Source of the DNA: Scytolyngbya sp. HA4215-MV1
Lineage (GTDB): Bacteria; Cyanobacteriota; Cyanobacteriia; Leptolyngbyales; Leptolyngbyaceae
Reading direction: 5' to 3'
Assembly: GCA_019359045.1 (NCBI GenBank)
Contig: JAHHIA010000003.1
Location: 62,001 to 126,000, forward strand
DNA: 64,000 bases
Below are positions 43,971-54,231 of this stretch, one piece after another; position 1 is the stretch's first letter, and the number at the start of each line of letters is the position of its first letter. The notes under the pieces were generated by a model. That model searched no databases, was not told the origin of the DNA, and worked only from the letters and a program-made list of their open reading frames with translations. The translations under genes were made by a program, and so were the position numbers.

Positions 43971-45932
43971 ATGTCTCAAGACAATCCAGGAGATCCTTTA
44001 TTCCCAGTTGGTTCGCTGCCTATGAGCTTGCATGAGGCAGAAGCGCTGTCGCGTGTCTATGTAGAAGCGGCAAATGACATGGTTTACACGGTGGATCTGG
44101 CAGGTTGTTTGACTTTCATGAATCCCTATGGGCAAAGATTGGTGGGATGTGCTCCAGCAGAAATTGTAGGTCGTCCTTACTTAGATTTTGTAGCACCTGC
44201 GTTTCGAGAAAAAACGGCACTGGCTTTTAGAAACTTGTTGCAAACTGGTGAACTCAGAGATTTTGAGTTTATGCTGCAACCCTTTGTGGGTCCACCCATC
44301 TGTATGGAAGTCAATGGCAGATTGCTTTATCGCAATGGTGAATTGATCGGGGGCATTGGCATTGCCCGTGACATTACGGAGCGGAAGCGGGTGGAGCAGC
44401 AACTACAAATGTTCTCAAAAGCAGTGGAGTCTGCCTACGACAGTGCAATTATTACCGATTTACAGGGACAGATCCTTTATGCCAATCCGGCGGCAAGCCG
44501 AATTTTCCAGTACCGCCTGGATACACTCAAGGGCAAGAATGCTTCGATCTTTTATCTAGGAATCGAGCAAATCGAGTGGCTGATTCAACAAGCGATCGCA
44601 GGCGGTTGGAGTGGAGAAGTGATCTGCCAACGACAACCAGGTGAGCGTTTTCCAGCCTTAGTCTCAGTGGGACTGATTTGTGATGACAAGGGAAAACCCA
44701 CTGCAATTTCAGTCATTAGCCGCGACATTACGCAACAAAAACAGATTCAGGCAGAACTGGCAGCTAAAAATATTGAACTAGAGCGAGCTAATCGGCTCAA
44801 GTCAGAATTTTTAGCCAATATGTCCCACGAACTGCGAACTCCACTGACCTCAATTCTGGGTTTTTCATCTTTATTGAGCCAGCAGATTTTTGGTGACCTC
44901 AACAGTAAACAATTGCTCTACACTCAGCAGATTCATCAAAGTGGGCAACATCTGCTGAGTTTAATCAATGACGTACTGGATTTGTCGAAAGTGGAAGCTG
45001 GGCAGATGCTGCTGGATGTAACCGAAATTTCGGTGATGGAACTCTGCGAGGACGTGCTTGCGCTCGTGAGCGCCCAGGCGGAAGCACGTCAGTTAACGCT
45101 CCATCAAGAAATTGAGCCGAACTTGCCCTCCTTGATGGCTGATGAATTGCGGGTGAGACAAATGTTGCTCAACCTACTCTCGAATGCAATCAAATTTTCT
45201 TACGAAAAAGGAAATATTGGTCTCGAAGCGAAAGCACAAGCTGGCTATTTATATTTCACAGTCTGGGATCAAGGCATTGGAATTGCTGAAAGTAAGCACA
45301 AGCTATTATTTCAACCCTTTCAACAGGTGGATGGTTCGCTGGCTCGCCGTCACGAGGGCACCGGACTAGGTTTAGCACTAACTCGGCGCTTGGCAGAACT
45401 GCATCATGGAACCGTCGAATTTGAATCGAAAGAAAAAGAAGGGAGTCGTTTTACGATTCGGCTACCGTGTAATCTTCATTCCAATATTGTTGACCTTGCT
45501 CTAGAAGCCGAGCCTGCCTTTGTTCCTTCACTTCAATTGGATGCTTCTGCTCCAATCCAGGTGTTGATTGTTGAAGATCATCCGCTCAATGCCATGCTTT
45601 TGCAAGATATTTTGGTGCATTGGGGATATAAAGCCCATCACGTTGCAGATGGACAGCAAGCAATTACCTGGTTAGAAACTCAGAAAGCAGATCTGATTCT
45701 GCTTGATATTCAATTGCCGGGGATGGACGGCTTTGAAATTGCCTATCAGATTCGCGCCAATCCAGCCTGGCAAGAGATTCCCATCATTGCGATTACAGCT
45801 CTCGCCATGGCAGGCGATCGCGAACGCTGTCTGGCAGCCGGGTTGCATGACTACATCAGCAAACCGCTCAACTATGAAGAACTGGCAACCGTTTTAACCA
45901 AATACACCGGCAAATGCCCAACCTTACCCTAA
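43971..45932 (+). CDS. Hybrid sensor histidine kinase (PAS-PAS-HisKA-HATPase-REC)
   Basis: 653 residues from the ATG at 43971; a GTG at 43902 would add 23. Two PAS/PAC domains at about 30-145 (YVEAANDMVYTVDLAGCLTFM, GGIGIARDITERKR) and 150-270 (VESAYDSAIITDLQGQILYA, ISVISRDITQQK). The HisKA H-box is FLANMSHELRTPLTSILGF. The HATPase blocks are LLSNAIKFSYEKGN, VWDQGIGIAESK and EGTGLGLALTRRLAEL. The receiver at the end (VLIVEDHPLNAML, phospho-Asp in LILLDIQLPGMDGFE, Lys in YISKPLNYEEL) is complete. There is no membrane segment, so it is a cytoplasmic sensor. The signal is unknown, as is the partner. Confidence 0.93.
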   Translation: MSQDNPGDPLFPVGSLPMSLHEAEALSRVYVEAANDMVYTVDLAGCLTFMNPYGQRLVGCAPAEIVGRPYLDFVAPAFREKTALAFRNLLQTGELRDFEFMLQPFVGPPICMEVNGRLLYRNGELIGGIGIARDITERKRVEQQLQMFSKAVESAYDSAIITDLQGQILYANPAASRIFQYRLDTLKGKNASIFYLGIEQIEWLIQQAIAGGWSGEVICQRQPGERFPALVSVGLICDDKGKPTAISVISRDITQQKQIQAELAAKNIELERANRLKSEFLANMSHELRTPLTSILGFSSLLSQQIFGDLNSKQLLYTQQIHQSGQHLLSLINDVLDLSKVEAGQMLLDVTEISVMELCEDVLALVSAQAEARQLTLHQEIEPNLPSLMADELRVRQMLLNLLSNAIKFSYEKGNIGLEAKAQAGYLYFTVWDQGIGIAESKHKLLFQPFQQVDGSLARRHEGTGLGLALTRRLAELHHGTVEFESKEKEGSRFTIRLPCNLHSNIVDLALEAEPAFVPSLQLDASAPIQVLIVEDHPLNAMLLQDILVHWGYKAHHVADGQQAITWLETQKADLILLDIQLPGMDGFEIAYQIRANPAWQEIPIIAITALAMAGDRERCLAAGLHDYISKPLNYEELATVLTKYTGKCPTLP

Positions 45933-45956
45933 GTTAAGATTGACCCGCCTCTGCAC

Positions 45957-47135
45957 TTATTCACTCCTTCGCCCTTTTACCCCATCATTCCCCCGTCGGT
46001 CATACCAAAGCGCTTCCACCCTTTGTGCGATCGTTGCTACTTGCTGTGGCAATGCCAAACTCTCGCAGGCTTCCAAGGTAACGGTGACATGCCCTAATTT
46101 CCGACCTATGCGAGATTCCGTCTTGCCATACCAGTGTAGATGGGCATTGGGGATAGCCAATAACTGCTGGCGTTTTTCCCAATAATTGCAGCTGGCGTTC
46201 TCATAGCCCAGCAAATTCACCATAACCGCTCCGGCACAGATGAGGTGAGGACTGCCGAGCGGTAAGCCACAAATAGCGCGAAGATGCTGCTCAAATTGGG
46301 AAGTGGCGCAGGCATCGATCGTGTAATGTCCAGAATTATGCGTACGGGGCGCAATCTCATTCACCAATACTTGACCAGAAGGGGTTAGAAATAGCTCGAT
46401 GCCAAAAATCCCAACCGCATCGAGACTGGGTAGCAAAGTGCGGGCGATCGCCTCGATTTCTGCCATGATCGAGACACTGACTTGTGCGGGTGCAATGACT
46501 CGACGGCATACCTGGTGCTCTTGTTGCGTTTCGACGACAGGATAGACCACCATTTCACCCGCGATCGATCTCGCAGCAATCACTGCTAATTCGCGATCGA
46601 AGGGCACAAATTCTTCTAGAAGCAACGGGACATCAGGTAAGCGTGTCAGCGCTGCCTGCAATTCTGCTAGATTAGAGAGAATGAAAGTGCCCTGCCCATC
46701 GTAGCCATGCCGACGGGTTTTGAGAACGAGGGGAAATTCCAGAGTGGTAAGCGAATGTTCAAACGAAGAAAAATCAGTAAAGTTGGGAACGGGTAATCCC
46801 AGGTTCTTCAAATAACAGCGCTGGTCGTATTTATCCAGTAAAGGAGAAAGGCTGTCAAGGCTGGGATAGAAGCGGGTCCCCCTCTCTGCTAAGCAACGCA
46901 AAGCAGGTAGATCAACAAATTCATTCTCAAACGTAATGACATCACATTTTGCCGCGAGTTGAGCTGTGGCTGTAGCGTCGGCGAGCGTCGCTAACACTGT
47001 GTCGCTAGCAATGGCAACTGCCGGATCAGAAAGATGCGGTGTTTGAACGACTAACTCAATGCCCAGTTGCTTCGCTGGCTCTGCCATCATCCAGGCGAGT
47101 TGTCCGCCGCCAATTACCCCCACACGTTTGAACAT
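45957..47135 (-). CDS. purK: 5-(carboxyamino)imidazole ribonucleotide synthase
   Basis: 392 residues. It makes N5-CAIR from AIR, ATP and bicarbonate in purine synthesis. The N-terminal domain starts VGVIGGGQLAWMMAEPAKQLG. The ATP-grasp domain has LVLKTRRHGYDGQGTFIL, VPLLLEEFVPFDRELAVIAARS and VNEIAPRTHNSGHYTIDACATSQFEQHLRAICG. It ends only 24 bases from the convergent histidine kinase with no visible terminator between. Confidence 0.96.
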   Translation of the reverse strand: MFKRVGVIGGGQLAWMMAEPAKQLGIELVVQTPHLSDPAVAIASDTVLATLADATATAQLAAKCDVITFENEFVDLPALRCLAERGTRFYPSLDSLSPLLDKYDQRCYLKNLGLPVPNFTDFSSFEHSLTTLEFPLVLKTRRHGYDGQGTFILSNLAELQAALTRLPDVPLLLEEFVPFDRELAVIAARSIAGEMVVYPVVETQQEHQVCRRVIAPAQVSVSIMAEIEAIARTLLPSLDAVGIFGIELFLTPSGQVLVNEIAPRTHNSGHYTIDACATSQFEQHLRAICGLPLGSPHLICAGAVMVNLLGYENASCNYWEKRQQLLAIPNAHLHWYGKTESRIGRKLGHVTVTLEACESLALPQQVATIAQRVEALWYDRRGNDGVKGRRSE

Positions 47136-47210
47136 GAGTTGCGTCAGTTGATAGAATTACCCCGCAAATCTTATCCTATTTTGGATAGGCGATTGTAGCT
47201 TGGGCGATCG

Positions 47211-47714
47211 TCAACGACAGCCTAAAGAATTGCGGGTGGCAACCCCCGTTTTCGGATTAACCCCACTGGCTTGTTGACAGAGCAGCTTGACCTGAACCCC
47301 ATCCAGCACTGCATCGGTAAAGTCCGCTCCGACAATCTTGATTGCGTCAAAAGTCGATCGCAACAAAATTGCCTGACTCAACACAGCGTCGCTCAAATCG
47401 GTTTTCACAAACTTCACCTGATCGATCAGGGCATTGGTCAGATTGGCTCCATGCAAAATGGTCTTAGTCATCACTGAAGCGCTGAGGACTGCCCCTTCCA
47501 GATTGGCATCCGTAAAGTTGGTGCCTTCCAAATTAGCGTTGGAAAATTCTGCTGCTCGGAGCATTTGTCCCGAAAAATCTTGCCCGACCAAATCCGCATT
47601 GCTGAACGAGAGTGGTGGGGCATAGTTTTGCATGTAACTGGCAGCATGGGCAGGCAGCGGCAACCCACAAATGAGTGCAACCAGCAAAATAATGACCGAT
47701 CGCCCAATGCCCAT
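47211..47714 (-). CDS. Secreted pentapeptide-repeat protein
   Basis: 167 residues. A Sec signal peptide is clear (VIILLVALICGLPLPAHAAS, cleavage after AHA). The mature part is a run of A(D/N)Lxx pentapeptides (SNADLVGQDFSGQMLRAAEF, SNANLEGTNFTDANLEGAVL, HGANLTNALIDQVKFVKTDL) that form a right-handed quadrilateral beta-helix. The C-terminus has two cysteines (LLCQQASG and SLGCR). Likely periplasmic or in the thylakoid lumen. Function unknown. It lies 56 bases after the cbiG C-domain stop on the same strand. Confidence 0.88.
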   Translation of the reverse strand: MGIGRSVIILLVALICGLPLPAHAASYMQNYAPPLSFSNADLVGQDFSGQMLRAAEFSNANLEGTNFTDANLEGAVLSASVMTKTILHGANLTNALIDQVKFVKTDLSDAVLSQAILLRSTFDAIKIVGADFTDAVLDGVQVKLLCQQASGVNPKTGVATRNSLGCR

Positions 47715-47770
47715 AACAAAACCCCAGAGAAGAACCGCACCTTATTTCACTCAGCTTAACGTAGGGAAGG

Positions 47771-48208
47771 CTAAGGTGCATTTGGATTTGCTTGAGCGAT
47801 CGCAAGGGTCACCACTCCCGCAACTCGATCTATCCGAAAGATTTGCTTAGTAACCAACAATTTTGTCCTAAGCGCAGTCGGATCAACCGGGCTTCGCTCC
47901 TTGGACTCATTCGCTGCCAAAATAGCTGCGGCTTCTGCCACACTGCCCGTATCCACAGCAGTTCTCACTTTGCCGCAAGGGTTAGGCACCTGAACCAGCT
48001 TTAATTGATCTGACGAATAAAAAATTAAGCGGAGGTTACGATCGTGGCAGAACGATCGCAACCCCGTTTCGTTGGCTTTTAGGTCGATCGTCGCCATCCC
48101 TGCGATCTCAGCTTCTGACAGATGATGTTCTCGAAAAACAGTTTGAATTCCCAGCTCAATCACCTGTCTAGAGGTGCCCTTACCACAGCCCAATCCGACC
48201 CACAACAC
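47771..48208 (-). CDS. Cobalamin biosynthesis CbiG C-terminal domain protein (CobE-like)
   Basis: 145 residues from a GTG at 48208, only three bases after the ndhB stop. The pattern VGLGCGKGTSRQVIELGIQTV, ATIDLKANETGLRSFCHDRN, VDTGSVAEAAAILAA is that of CobE or the C-terminal domain of CbiG, which opens a ring in the cobalt precorrin pathway of vitamin B12. The N-terminal CbiG domains are missing, so it is a stand-alone C-domain as in CobE. Co-transcription with ndhB is likely, without a known functional link. Confidence 0.85.
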   Translation of the reverse strand: MLWVGLGCGKGTSRQVIELGIQTVFREHHLSEAEIAGMATIDLKANETGLRSFCHDRNLRLIFYSSDQLKLVQVPNPCGKVRTAVDTGSVAEAAAILAANESKERSPVDPTALRTKLLVTKQIFRIDRVAGVVTLAIAQANPNAP

Positions 48209-48211
48209 AGA

Positions 48212-49801
48212 CTACTTCACCACAGCAATCGGCTTGAGCGATGAAATCTGCCGAGTTGGCTGCAAAATGACAGCCGCAGGCTGGCTCTTAAGTGCTGATT
48301 GCAACATTGGCGTTTTTGTCACCGAATTATTTGCCAGCGTAAACAGCGGGTTGGACAAGATGCCAGCCAGTGATGTGGCAATCAAAGACAGCACTAGCCC
48401 AACTTGTAGAGCACGCATTCCAGGCAAATCCCAACGGATTTCCGGATAATTTTTCACCGCGTCTGACATTTCTTGCGGTTCTTTGACCACCATCATCTTC
48501 ACGACTCGGATGTAGTAATAGATAGAGATGACACTGGTCACCAAGCCCAGTAACACTAGCCCATAGGCGCCTGCTTGCCAACCTGCCCAAAACAGATAGA
48601 GTTTGCCAAAGAAGCCTGCCATGGGAGGAATTCCCCCCAGAGAGAGTAAGCAGATGCTGAGACCTAACGTGAGCAGTGGATCTTTTTGGTACAAGCCGCT
48701 GTACTCACTGATCTGATCAGTGCCGGTTCGCAAAGAAAACAAAATGACGCAGGTAAAAGCGCCCAGGTTCATAAACAGGTAAACCAGCAGGTAGAAGATC
48801 ATGCTGGCATATCCAGCATCAGTGCCAATGATCAGACCGATCATAACGAAGCCTGCCTGGGCGATCGAAGAATACGCCAGCATCCGCTTCATACTAGTCT
48901 GTGCCAGCGCCACCACATTTCCTAGAACCATGCTGAGGATTGCGAGCGCCGTCATGACAAAGTGCCACTCTTCTGTGAGCAAAGGGAAGGCGGTGACTAA
49001 CAGACGAATCGCCAACGCAAAACCAGCCGCCTTAGATCCCACCGAGAGAAACGCCACTACGGGGGTAGGTGACCCTTCGTACACATCAGGCGTCCACTGA
49101 TGGAAGGGCACTGCCGCAATTTTGAAGGCGATCCCCGCAATCACAAAGACCAGAGAAATGACCAAGCCCAAAGATTGGTTCAATCCGGAAGTTGCAATGC
49201 TTGCCGCGATCTCACTCAGTTGGGTTTCCCCACCCGATAACCCATACAGCAACGAAACGCCATAAAGGAAAATCGCCGAACTGGCAGCCCCGATCAGCAA
49301 ATACTTCAATGCAGCTTCATTCGATCTTGGATCGCGTTTTGCGTAACCCGTCAACAGATAAGACGAAATACTTAAAGTTTCCAGCGAGACAAACACCATG
49401 ACTAACTCGTCTGCCCCAGCCAAGAACATGCCCCCGATCGTCGCGGTCAGGAGAATTGTAATGAACTCTGCCAGCGAGGTTCCTGATTGCTCCACATAGC
49501 GAATTGACATCAAAATCGTCACAGCAGCAGAGAGCGCGATGATCCCTCGGAACACGACACTCAACGCATCACCATTAAATGCTCCCAAAAAAGAGACCGG
49601 ATCAGCTACATCCCATTGTAAGTAGAGCGCGACGATCGCCGTCAGTAGCCCCACAATCGCGAGATAAGGCGTCCAACGAGAGGAAGCAGTTCGTCCAACA
49701 ATCAGGTCACCGACTAGAACCAGCAAGAGGGTGATAATAACAATCCCCTCTGGAATGATGATTCCAGCATTCAACTGGGCTGCGAGACTAGAGACATCCA
49801 T
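48212..49801 (-). CDS. ndhB: NAD(P)H-quinone oxidoreductase subunit 2 (NDH-1)
   Basis: 529 residues, the usual length, with about 14 membrane helices. A core proton-pumping subunit of cyanobacterial NDH-1 complexes for respiration, cyclic electron flow and CO2 uptake. The N-terminus reads [18 protein letters not shown] and the conserved region [35 protein letters not shown] holds the key Lys/His residues. [16 protein letters not shown] and [22 protein letters not shown]-type blocks follow. It starts at the ATG at 49801. It is divergent from topA. Confidence 0.97.
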   Translation of the reverse strand: MDVSSLAAQLNAGIIIPEGIVIITLLLVLVGDLIVGRTASSRWTPYLAIVGLLTAIVALYLQWDVADPVSFLGAFNGDALSVVFRGIIALSAAVTILMSIRYVEQSGTSLAEFITILLTATIGGMFLAGADELVMVFVSLETLSISSYLLTGYAKRDPRSNEAALKYLLIGAASSAIFLYGVSLLYGLSGGETQLSEIAASIATSGLNQSLGLVISLVFVIAGIAFKIAAVPFHQWTPDVYEGSPTPVVAFLSVGSKAAGFALAIRLLVTAFPLLTEEWHFVMTALAILSMVLGNVVALAQTSMKRMLAYSSIAQAGFVMIGLIIGTDAGYASMIFYLLVYLFMNLGAFTCVILFSLRTGTDQISEYSGLYQKDPLLTLGLSICLLSLGGIPPMAGFFGKLYLFWAGWQAGAYGLVLLGLVTSVISIYYYIRVVKMMVVKEPQEMSDAVKNYPEIRWDLPGMRALQVGLVLSLIATSLAGILSNPLFTLANNSVTKTPMLQSALKSQPAAVILQPTRQISSLKPIAVVK

Positions 49802-50396
49802 GAGAGTTGCGGCAGGTAAACAAAATGAACAAATCTTACAGTCAGAATGCTTTGACGACAGGATGAAGTCAAGTCATCCAAGAATCCTCTACAGTGGATT
49901 TTAACCCGCAACTTGACTCGAGCAGCGATCCACCGTTGATTAGGAATTGCACAGGATGAGTATTGAAAAAACTTAATATTCCTCATTTCAGCCACCTCCT
50001 GGTCTGAATCATCCAGATCGCGCTCAAATCGACAATTCCCTGCCAATATTGAACTTAAGACGATCGATGAGGTGATACAAAGCATGGAAATGGGGTGATA
50101 TTGACAATCGACTGCTCCAAATTCTTATTCCGAAAACTGCCTCAAACATTCAGTAGTCGATCAATATTGGTTATAAGTAGAAATCAGATGAACTCTTTCA
50201 ATCCGCTGAATCAAGCTTTATCCTGCTCAAATTTATTTGCCCCACCTAGCCCCTACATCAGACACGCCCATTCCCCCTGATTCATTTTGAACTCGCTATT
50301 TTAGCCAGATTGCTGCAATTTCTTTGCTATCCAAAGCATTTAAGCTGACTCAGGCTGTCTGGCTTTGTCGCCAATTTCCCTGAAGCACATACCCTC
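49802..50396. other. 595-base divergent region between ndhB and topA
   Basis: No convincing gene. A minus-strand frame at 49771-50085 is open but unlike any family, and its codons overlap the ndhB start. A good ribosome site (AGGAGG, minus strand, near 50001) precedes an ATG at about 49987, but the frame then runs out of phase into the ndhB start. Promoters for both genes must lie here. Confidence 0.5.
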
Positions 50397-53150
50397 ATGT
50401 CAACGCTTGTCATCGTCGAATCACCGACCAAAGCCCGTACTATTCGCGGTTTTCTGCCATCCAGTTATCGTGTTGAAGCTTCTATGGGGCATGTCCGAGA
50501 TCTGCCTCAGTCTGCGAGCGAAATCCCAGCCAAGGTAAAGGGAGAAAAATGGGCACAACTGGGAGTCAATGTAGAGGCAGATTTTGATCCGCTGTATGTC
50601 GTGCCGCAAGACAAGAAAAAAATTGTTAAGGAGCTCAAAGAGGCACTGAAGTCTGCGGATGAGCTGGTACTGGCAACTGACGAAGACCGCGAGGGAGAAA
50701 GCATTAGCTGGCATCTGTTGCAATTGCTGGAACCTAAAGTGCCGATCAAACGCATGGTGTTTCACGAAATTACCGAAGAGGCAATTCGGGAAGCAATCGC
50801 CAACTGTCGCGATATCGATGAGCGACTGGTGCGCGCTCAGGAAACCCGGCGGATTCTCGATCGCCTGGTGGGCTACACCCTCTCCCCCCTGTTGTGGAAA
50901 AAGATTGCGTTTGGGCTTTCGGCTGGACGGGTGCAATCGGTTGCCGTGCGGCTACTGGTGAAACGAGAGCGACAAAGACGAGCATTTCGCCAGGGTAGCT
51001 ATTGGGACTTGAAAGCCACGCTCTCCACAGGCACCGCTTCTAGTAAAGGCAAAAAAGTAGATGGCTTTGAGGCAAAGCTAGTCACCCTGGGAGGCGCGAA
51101 GGTCGCAGCCGGAAGTGACTTTGATGAAGCCACAGGACAAATCACGGCGGGACGCAATGTCGTACTGCTGAATGAAACCGAAGCTGGAGCATTGCGCGAT
51201 CGTCTCGCCAACAAAACCTGGACGATTAACAATCTAGAAGAGCGTCCCGTTACCCGCAAACCTTCCCCGCCTTTTACCACTTCCACCCTGCAACAAGAAG
51301 CCAACCGTAAATTAGGATTGTCGGCAAGAGATACTATGCGGGTTGCCCAAAGCCTTTATGAACAGGGGTACATCACTTACATGCGAACCGATTCGGTGCA
51401 TTTATCGCAGCAGGCGATCGGTGCTACCCGCTCCTGCGTCGAGCAGATGTATGGCAGTAACTATCTCAGCCCTGAACCCCGGCAATATGCTACCAAAAGC
51501 AAAGGCGCACAAGAAGCCCACGAAGCCATTCGTCCCGCTGGCAGCAGTTTCCGCACGCCGCAAGAAACCAAGCTCAGTGGGCGCGAATTTCAGCTTTATG
51601 ACTTAATCTGGAAGCGCACCGTGGCAACGCAGATGGCGGAAGCACGCCAAACCTTGATGACGGTACAAATTCAAGTCGAAGATGCAGGTTTCCGGGCTTC
51701 GGGTAAGCGGATCGACTTTCCTGGCTTCTTTCGGGCTTATGTGGAAGGGTCGGATGACCCGAATGCAGCGATCGAAGATCAAGAAATTGTTTTACCCCCA
51801 TTGCAAGTTGGCGATACCCCCAATTGCACCAACCTGGAAGCGATCGGGCATGAAACCCAACCGCCTGCTCGATATACCGAAGCATCCCTGGTCAAAATGC
51901 TAGAAAGTGAAGGCATTGGTCGTCCCAGTACCTACGCCAGCATCATCGGCACCATTATCGATCGGGGCTATGCTCAAATGACAGGTAATGCGCTGGTGCC
52001 CACGTTCACTGCCTTTGCCGTCACCACTCTGCTCGAAAAACATTTTCCCGATCTGGTCGATACCAGCTTCACTGCCCGGATGGAGCAGACGCTGGACGAG
52101 ATTTCTACAGGTGAAGCAAAATGGCTCCCGTATCTCAAAAAATTCTACTTAGGTGAGACAGGGTTAGAAACTCAGGTTAAAGAGCGTGAAAGCCAGATCG
52201 ATCCTAATGAAGCTCGCGCAGTTGAACTGGAAGGGCTGGAGGCAAAAGTTCGGATTGGGCGCTTTGGTGCCTACATAGAGGCAGAAAATGGCGACGGATT
52301 GGTCAAAGCATCCATTCCCAAAGACCTCACCCCCTCAGATCTGCACCCAGAACAGGTGAAAACCCTGCTCAAACAGAAAACCGAGGGACCCGATAAGGTG
52401 GGCTTCCATCCTGAAACCGGAGAACCGATTTACCAACTGATTGGGGCATATGGTCCCTATGTCCAACTGGGCGATGTAACCGATGAAAACCCGAAACCTA
52501 AGCGTGCCTCTCTCCCCAAAGGTGTGACCCCTGATCAGGTCACCCTGGAAATGGCAGTCGGTTTGCTCGCCTTACCTCGAACGTTGGGGGTTCACCCAGA
52601 GACAGGACGGAAAATTCAGGCAAGTCTGGGACGGTTTGGTCCCTACATCGTGCATGACCAGGGCAAGGATGGCAAAGAATATAGATCGCTGAAAGTAGGC
52701 GATGATGTGTTGACGATCGACCTGGAACGAGCATTGGCATTGCTAGCCGAACCTAAAACGGGACGGGGTAGACGAACTGCTGCCAAACCCCTACGCGAAC
52801 TGGGTGCCCATCCAGAAGATAGCGAACCCGTCAACATTTACGATGGTCCCTATGGCCCTTACATCAAGCACGGTAAGGTGAATGCATCTTTGCCAGAAGG
52901 GCAAACTCTAGAAGCCCTAACGATGGAAGAGGCTCTGGCAGCGCTGGCTGCCAAAACGGGTGCGAAGAAGTCGGGTCGCAAATCTTCTGGATCGGGTACT
53001 GCGACCACCAAAACAGCGGCAACTAGCAAAACTAAAACAGCCGCAACTAGCAAGAAAGAAACCACTAAAAAGACGACGGTGAAGGCAAATACGACCAAAA
53101 AGAAGTCAACAAGCACCAGCACTCGCAAAAAAACTGAAAAATTGGGTTGA
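50397..53150 (+). CDS. topA: DNA topoisomerase I
   Basis: 917 residues. A type IA enzyme that relaxes negative supercoils. The Toprim domain is at the start ([37 protein letters not shown]). The catalytic Tyr is in [17 protein letters not shown]. The core ends near residue 600. The C-terminal third carries repeated topoisomerase domains ([25 protein letters not shown]) in place of the Cys4 zinc fingers of E. coli TopA. A Lys/Thr-rich tail of about 60 residues follows, probably for DNA binding. It starts at the ATG at 50397. Confidence 0.97.
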   Translation: MSTLVIVESPTKARTIRGFLPSSYRVEASMGHVRDLPQSASEIPAKVKGEKWAQLGVNVEADFDPLYVVPQDKKKIVKELKEALKSADELVLATDEDREGESISWHLLQLLEPKVPIKRMVFHEITEEAIREAIANCRDIDERLVRAQETRRILDRLVGYTLSPLLWKKIAFGLSAGRVQSVAVRLLVKRERQRRAFRQGSYWDLKATLSTGTASSKGKKVDGFEAKLVTLGGAKVAAGSDFDEATGQITAGRNVVLLNETEAGALRDRLANKTWTINNLEERPVTRKPSPPFTTSTLQQEANRKLGLSARDTMRVAQSLYEQGYITYMRTDSVHLSQQAIGATRSCVEQMYGSNYLSPEPRQYATKSKGAQEAHEAIRPAGSSFRTPQETKLSGREFQLYDLIWKRTVATQMAEARQTLMTVQIQVEDAGFRASGKRIDFPGFFRAYVEGSDDPNAAIEDQEIVLPPLQVGDTPNCTNLEAIGHETQPPARYTEASLVKMLESEGIGRPSTYASIIGTIIDRGYAQMTGNALVPTFTAFAVTTLLEKHFPDLVDTSFTARMEQTLDEISTGEAKWLPYLKKFYLGETGLETQVKERESQIDPNEARAVELEGLEAKVRIGRFGAYIEAENGDGLVKASIPKDLTPSDLHPEQVKTLLKQKTEGPDKVGFHPETGEPIYQLIGAYGPYVQLGDVTDENPKPKRASLPKGVTPDQVTLEMAVGLLALPRTLGVHPETGRKIQASLGRFGPYIVHDQGKDGKEYRSLKVGDDVLTIDLERALALLAEPKTGRGRRTAAKPLRELGAHPEDSEPVNIYDGPYGPYIKHGKVNASLPEGQTLEALTMEEALAALAAKTGAKKSGRKSSGSGTATTKTAATSKTKTAATSKKETTKKTTVKANTTKKKSTSTSTRKKTEKLG

Positions 53151-53275
53151 GAAGAAGTACCACAATCGACAAAATTGCCGATTGTTAGGGAGCATACCAA
53201 TTGACATCTACAGCTTGCCTGCCTGATTCTAGGTGGCATCACCTGTTTAAAACAGTTCAACCTGGTGGAGGAATC

Positions 53276-53980
53276 ATGACACTTCGGACGCAACTGCAAA
53301 CTATCGTCGCGCAGAAGCATCTTCTTAAGCATCCCTTCTACATTGCCTGGACCGATGGCAAACTGACACGGGAGCACCTGAAACACTATGCCATTCAATA
53401 TTTTCAGAATGTGCTGGCGTTTCCGACTTACCTCAGTGCCGTGCACTTCAACACCCCCCATTTCGAAAATTCGATCGCAGTCCGGCAAGAAATTCTGGAT
53501 AACTTGATCAGCGAGGAACAAGGCGAACACAATCATCCCGCCCTATGGCGCAAGTTTGCTCTATCACTGGGTGCAACGGATGCCGAGTTGGCTGAAACTA
53601 CCCCGCTTCCTACCACAGCCACTCTAGTAGACACTTTTCGCCATCTGTGTCTCAGCAGCCCTTTTTATGTGGGTTTGGCAGCCTTGTATGCCTACGAATC
53701 TCAAATTCCTGAGATTGCTGGGGTGAAAGTGGATGGGTTGAAAACGTTTTATGGCATGACGAACCCAGAAGACTATCAATTTTTCACCGTCCACCAAATT
53801 GCCGATGTTTGGCATACAGAAACGGAGTTGAAACTGATTGAGCAATTTGCTGATACGCCTGAGAAAGAATCGGCGGTGCTAGAGGTAGCGGCTCAGGCAA
53901 CCAATGCTCTATGGCAGTTCTTGGATGGAGTTTACGAAACCTATTGTGCTGATTTGAAGGCTGAGGCGATCGCAGTCTAG
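53276..53980 (+). CDS. CADD-like haem-oxygenase-fold protein (candidate p-aminobenzoate synthase)
   Basis: 234 residues from the ATG at 53276, with GGTGGAGG close upstream. An all-helical TenA/haem-oxygenase-like fold. The chain aligns in my reading with chlamydial CADD almost without gaps: HPFYIAWTDGKLT, LAFPTYLSAVH, EEQGEHNHPALW, AALYAYESQIPEIAGVK, and NPEDYQFFTVHQIADVWH. The metal ligands expected (Glu80 or 81, His87, Glu141, His173, Asp177, His180) are in place, offset by one from CADD. Tyr22 matches CADD Tyr27 and Lys151 matches Lys152. CADD makes p-aminobenzoate from its own Tyr with an Fe/Mn centre. The role here is inferred. Confidence 0.85.
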   Translation: MTLRTQLQTIVAQKHLLKHPFYIAWTDGKLTREHLKHYAIQYFQNVLAFPTYLSAVHFNTPHFENSIAVRQEILDNLISEEQGEHNHPALWRKFALSLGATDAELAETTPLPTTATLVDTFRHLCLSSPFYVGLAALYAYESQIPEIAGVKVDGLKTFYGMTNPEDYQFFTVHQIADVWHTETELKLIEQFADTPEKESAVLEVAAQATNALWQFLDGVYETYCADLKAEAIAV

Positions 53981-54014
53981 TTCATTTCAGCATCCACAAC
54001 AAAATGGCTTAGGC

Positions 54015-54055
54015 AAAGGGGGAGCAGGCATTTCATGCCTTCGCTTCCCCTTTTT
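54015..54055 (+). terminator. Rho-independent terminator of the CADD-like gene
   Basis: AAAGGGGGAGC (54015-54025) pairs with GCTTCCCCTTT (54043-54053), one G-U pair. Inside is a second hairpin AGGCA-TTTCA-TGCCT (54026-54040). TTTTT ends the element. Confidence 0.85.
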
Positions 54056-54231
54056 ACTGCAACATTTTTGCAACGCTCCCCCAGCAGCTTAAGATGGGAG
54101 AATAGAATAAGCTAGTTAACGCATATCCGCAGAGTTTGCCTGATTGTGCAAACATAAGGCTTAAAATTTGAGCAAGCCCGGTTGATGTTGCAGGCAAGAA
54201 CTGAAGCCAGAACCCCACAGCATCCACATCT

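Noticed and set aside
47136-47210. 6S RNA (ssaA) near purK
   Set aside because: I recalled this linkage from other cyanobacteria, but only 75 bases precede purK and 24 follow it.
49771-50085. 104-residue minus-strand frame overlapping the ndhB start
   Set aside because: It overlaps the ndhB start in another frame, has no recognisable domain and has odd composition.
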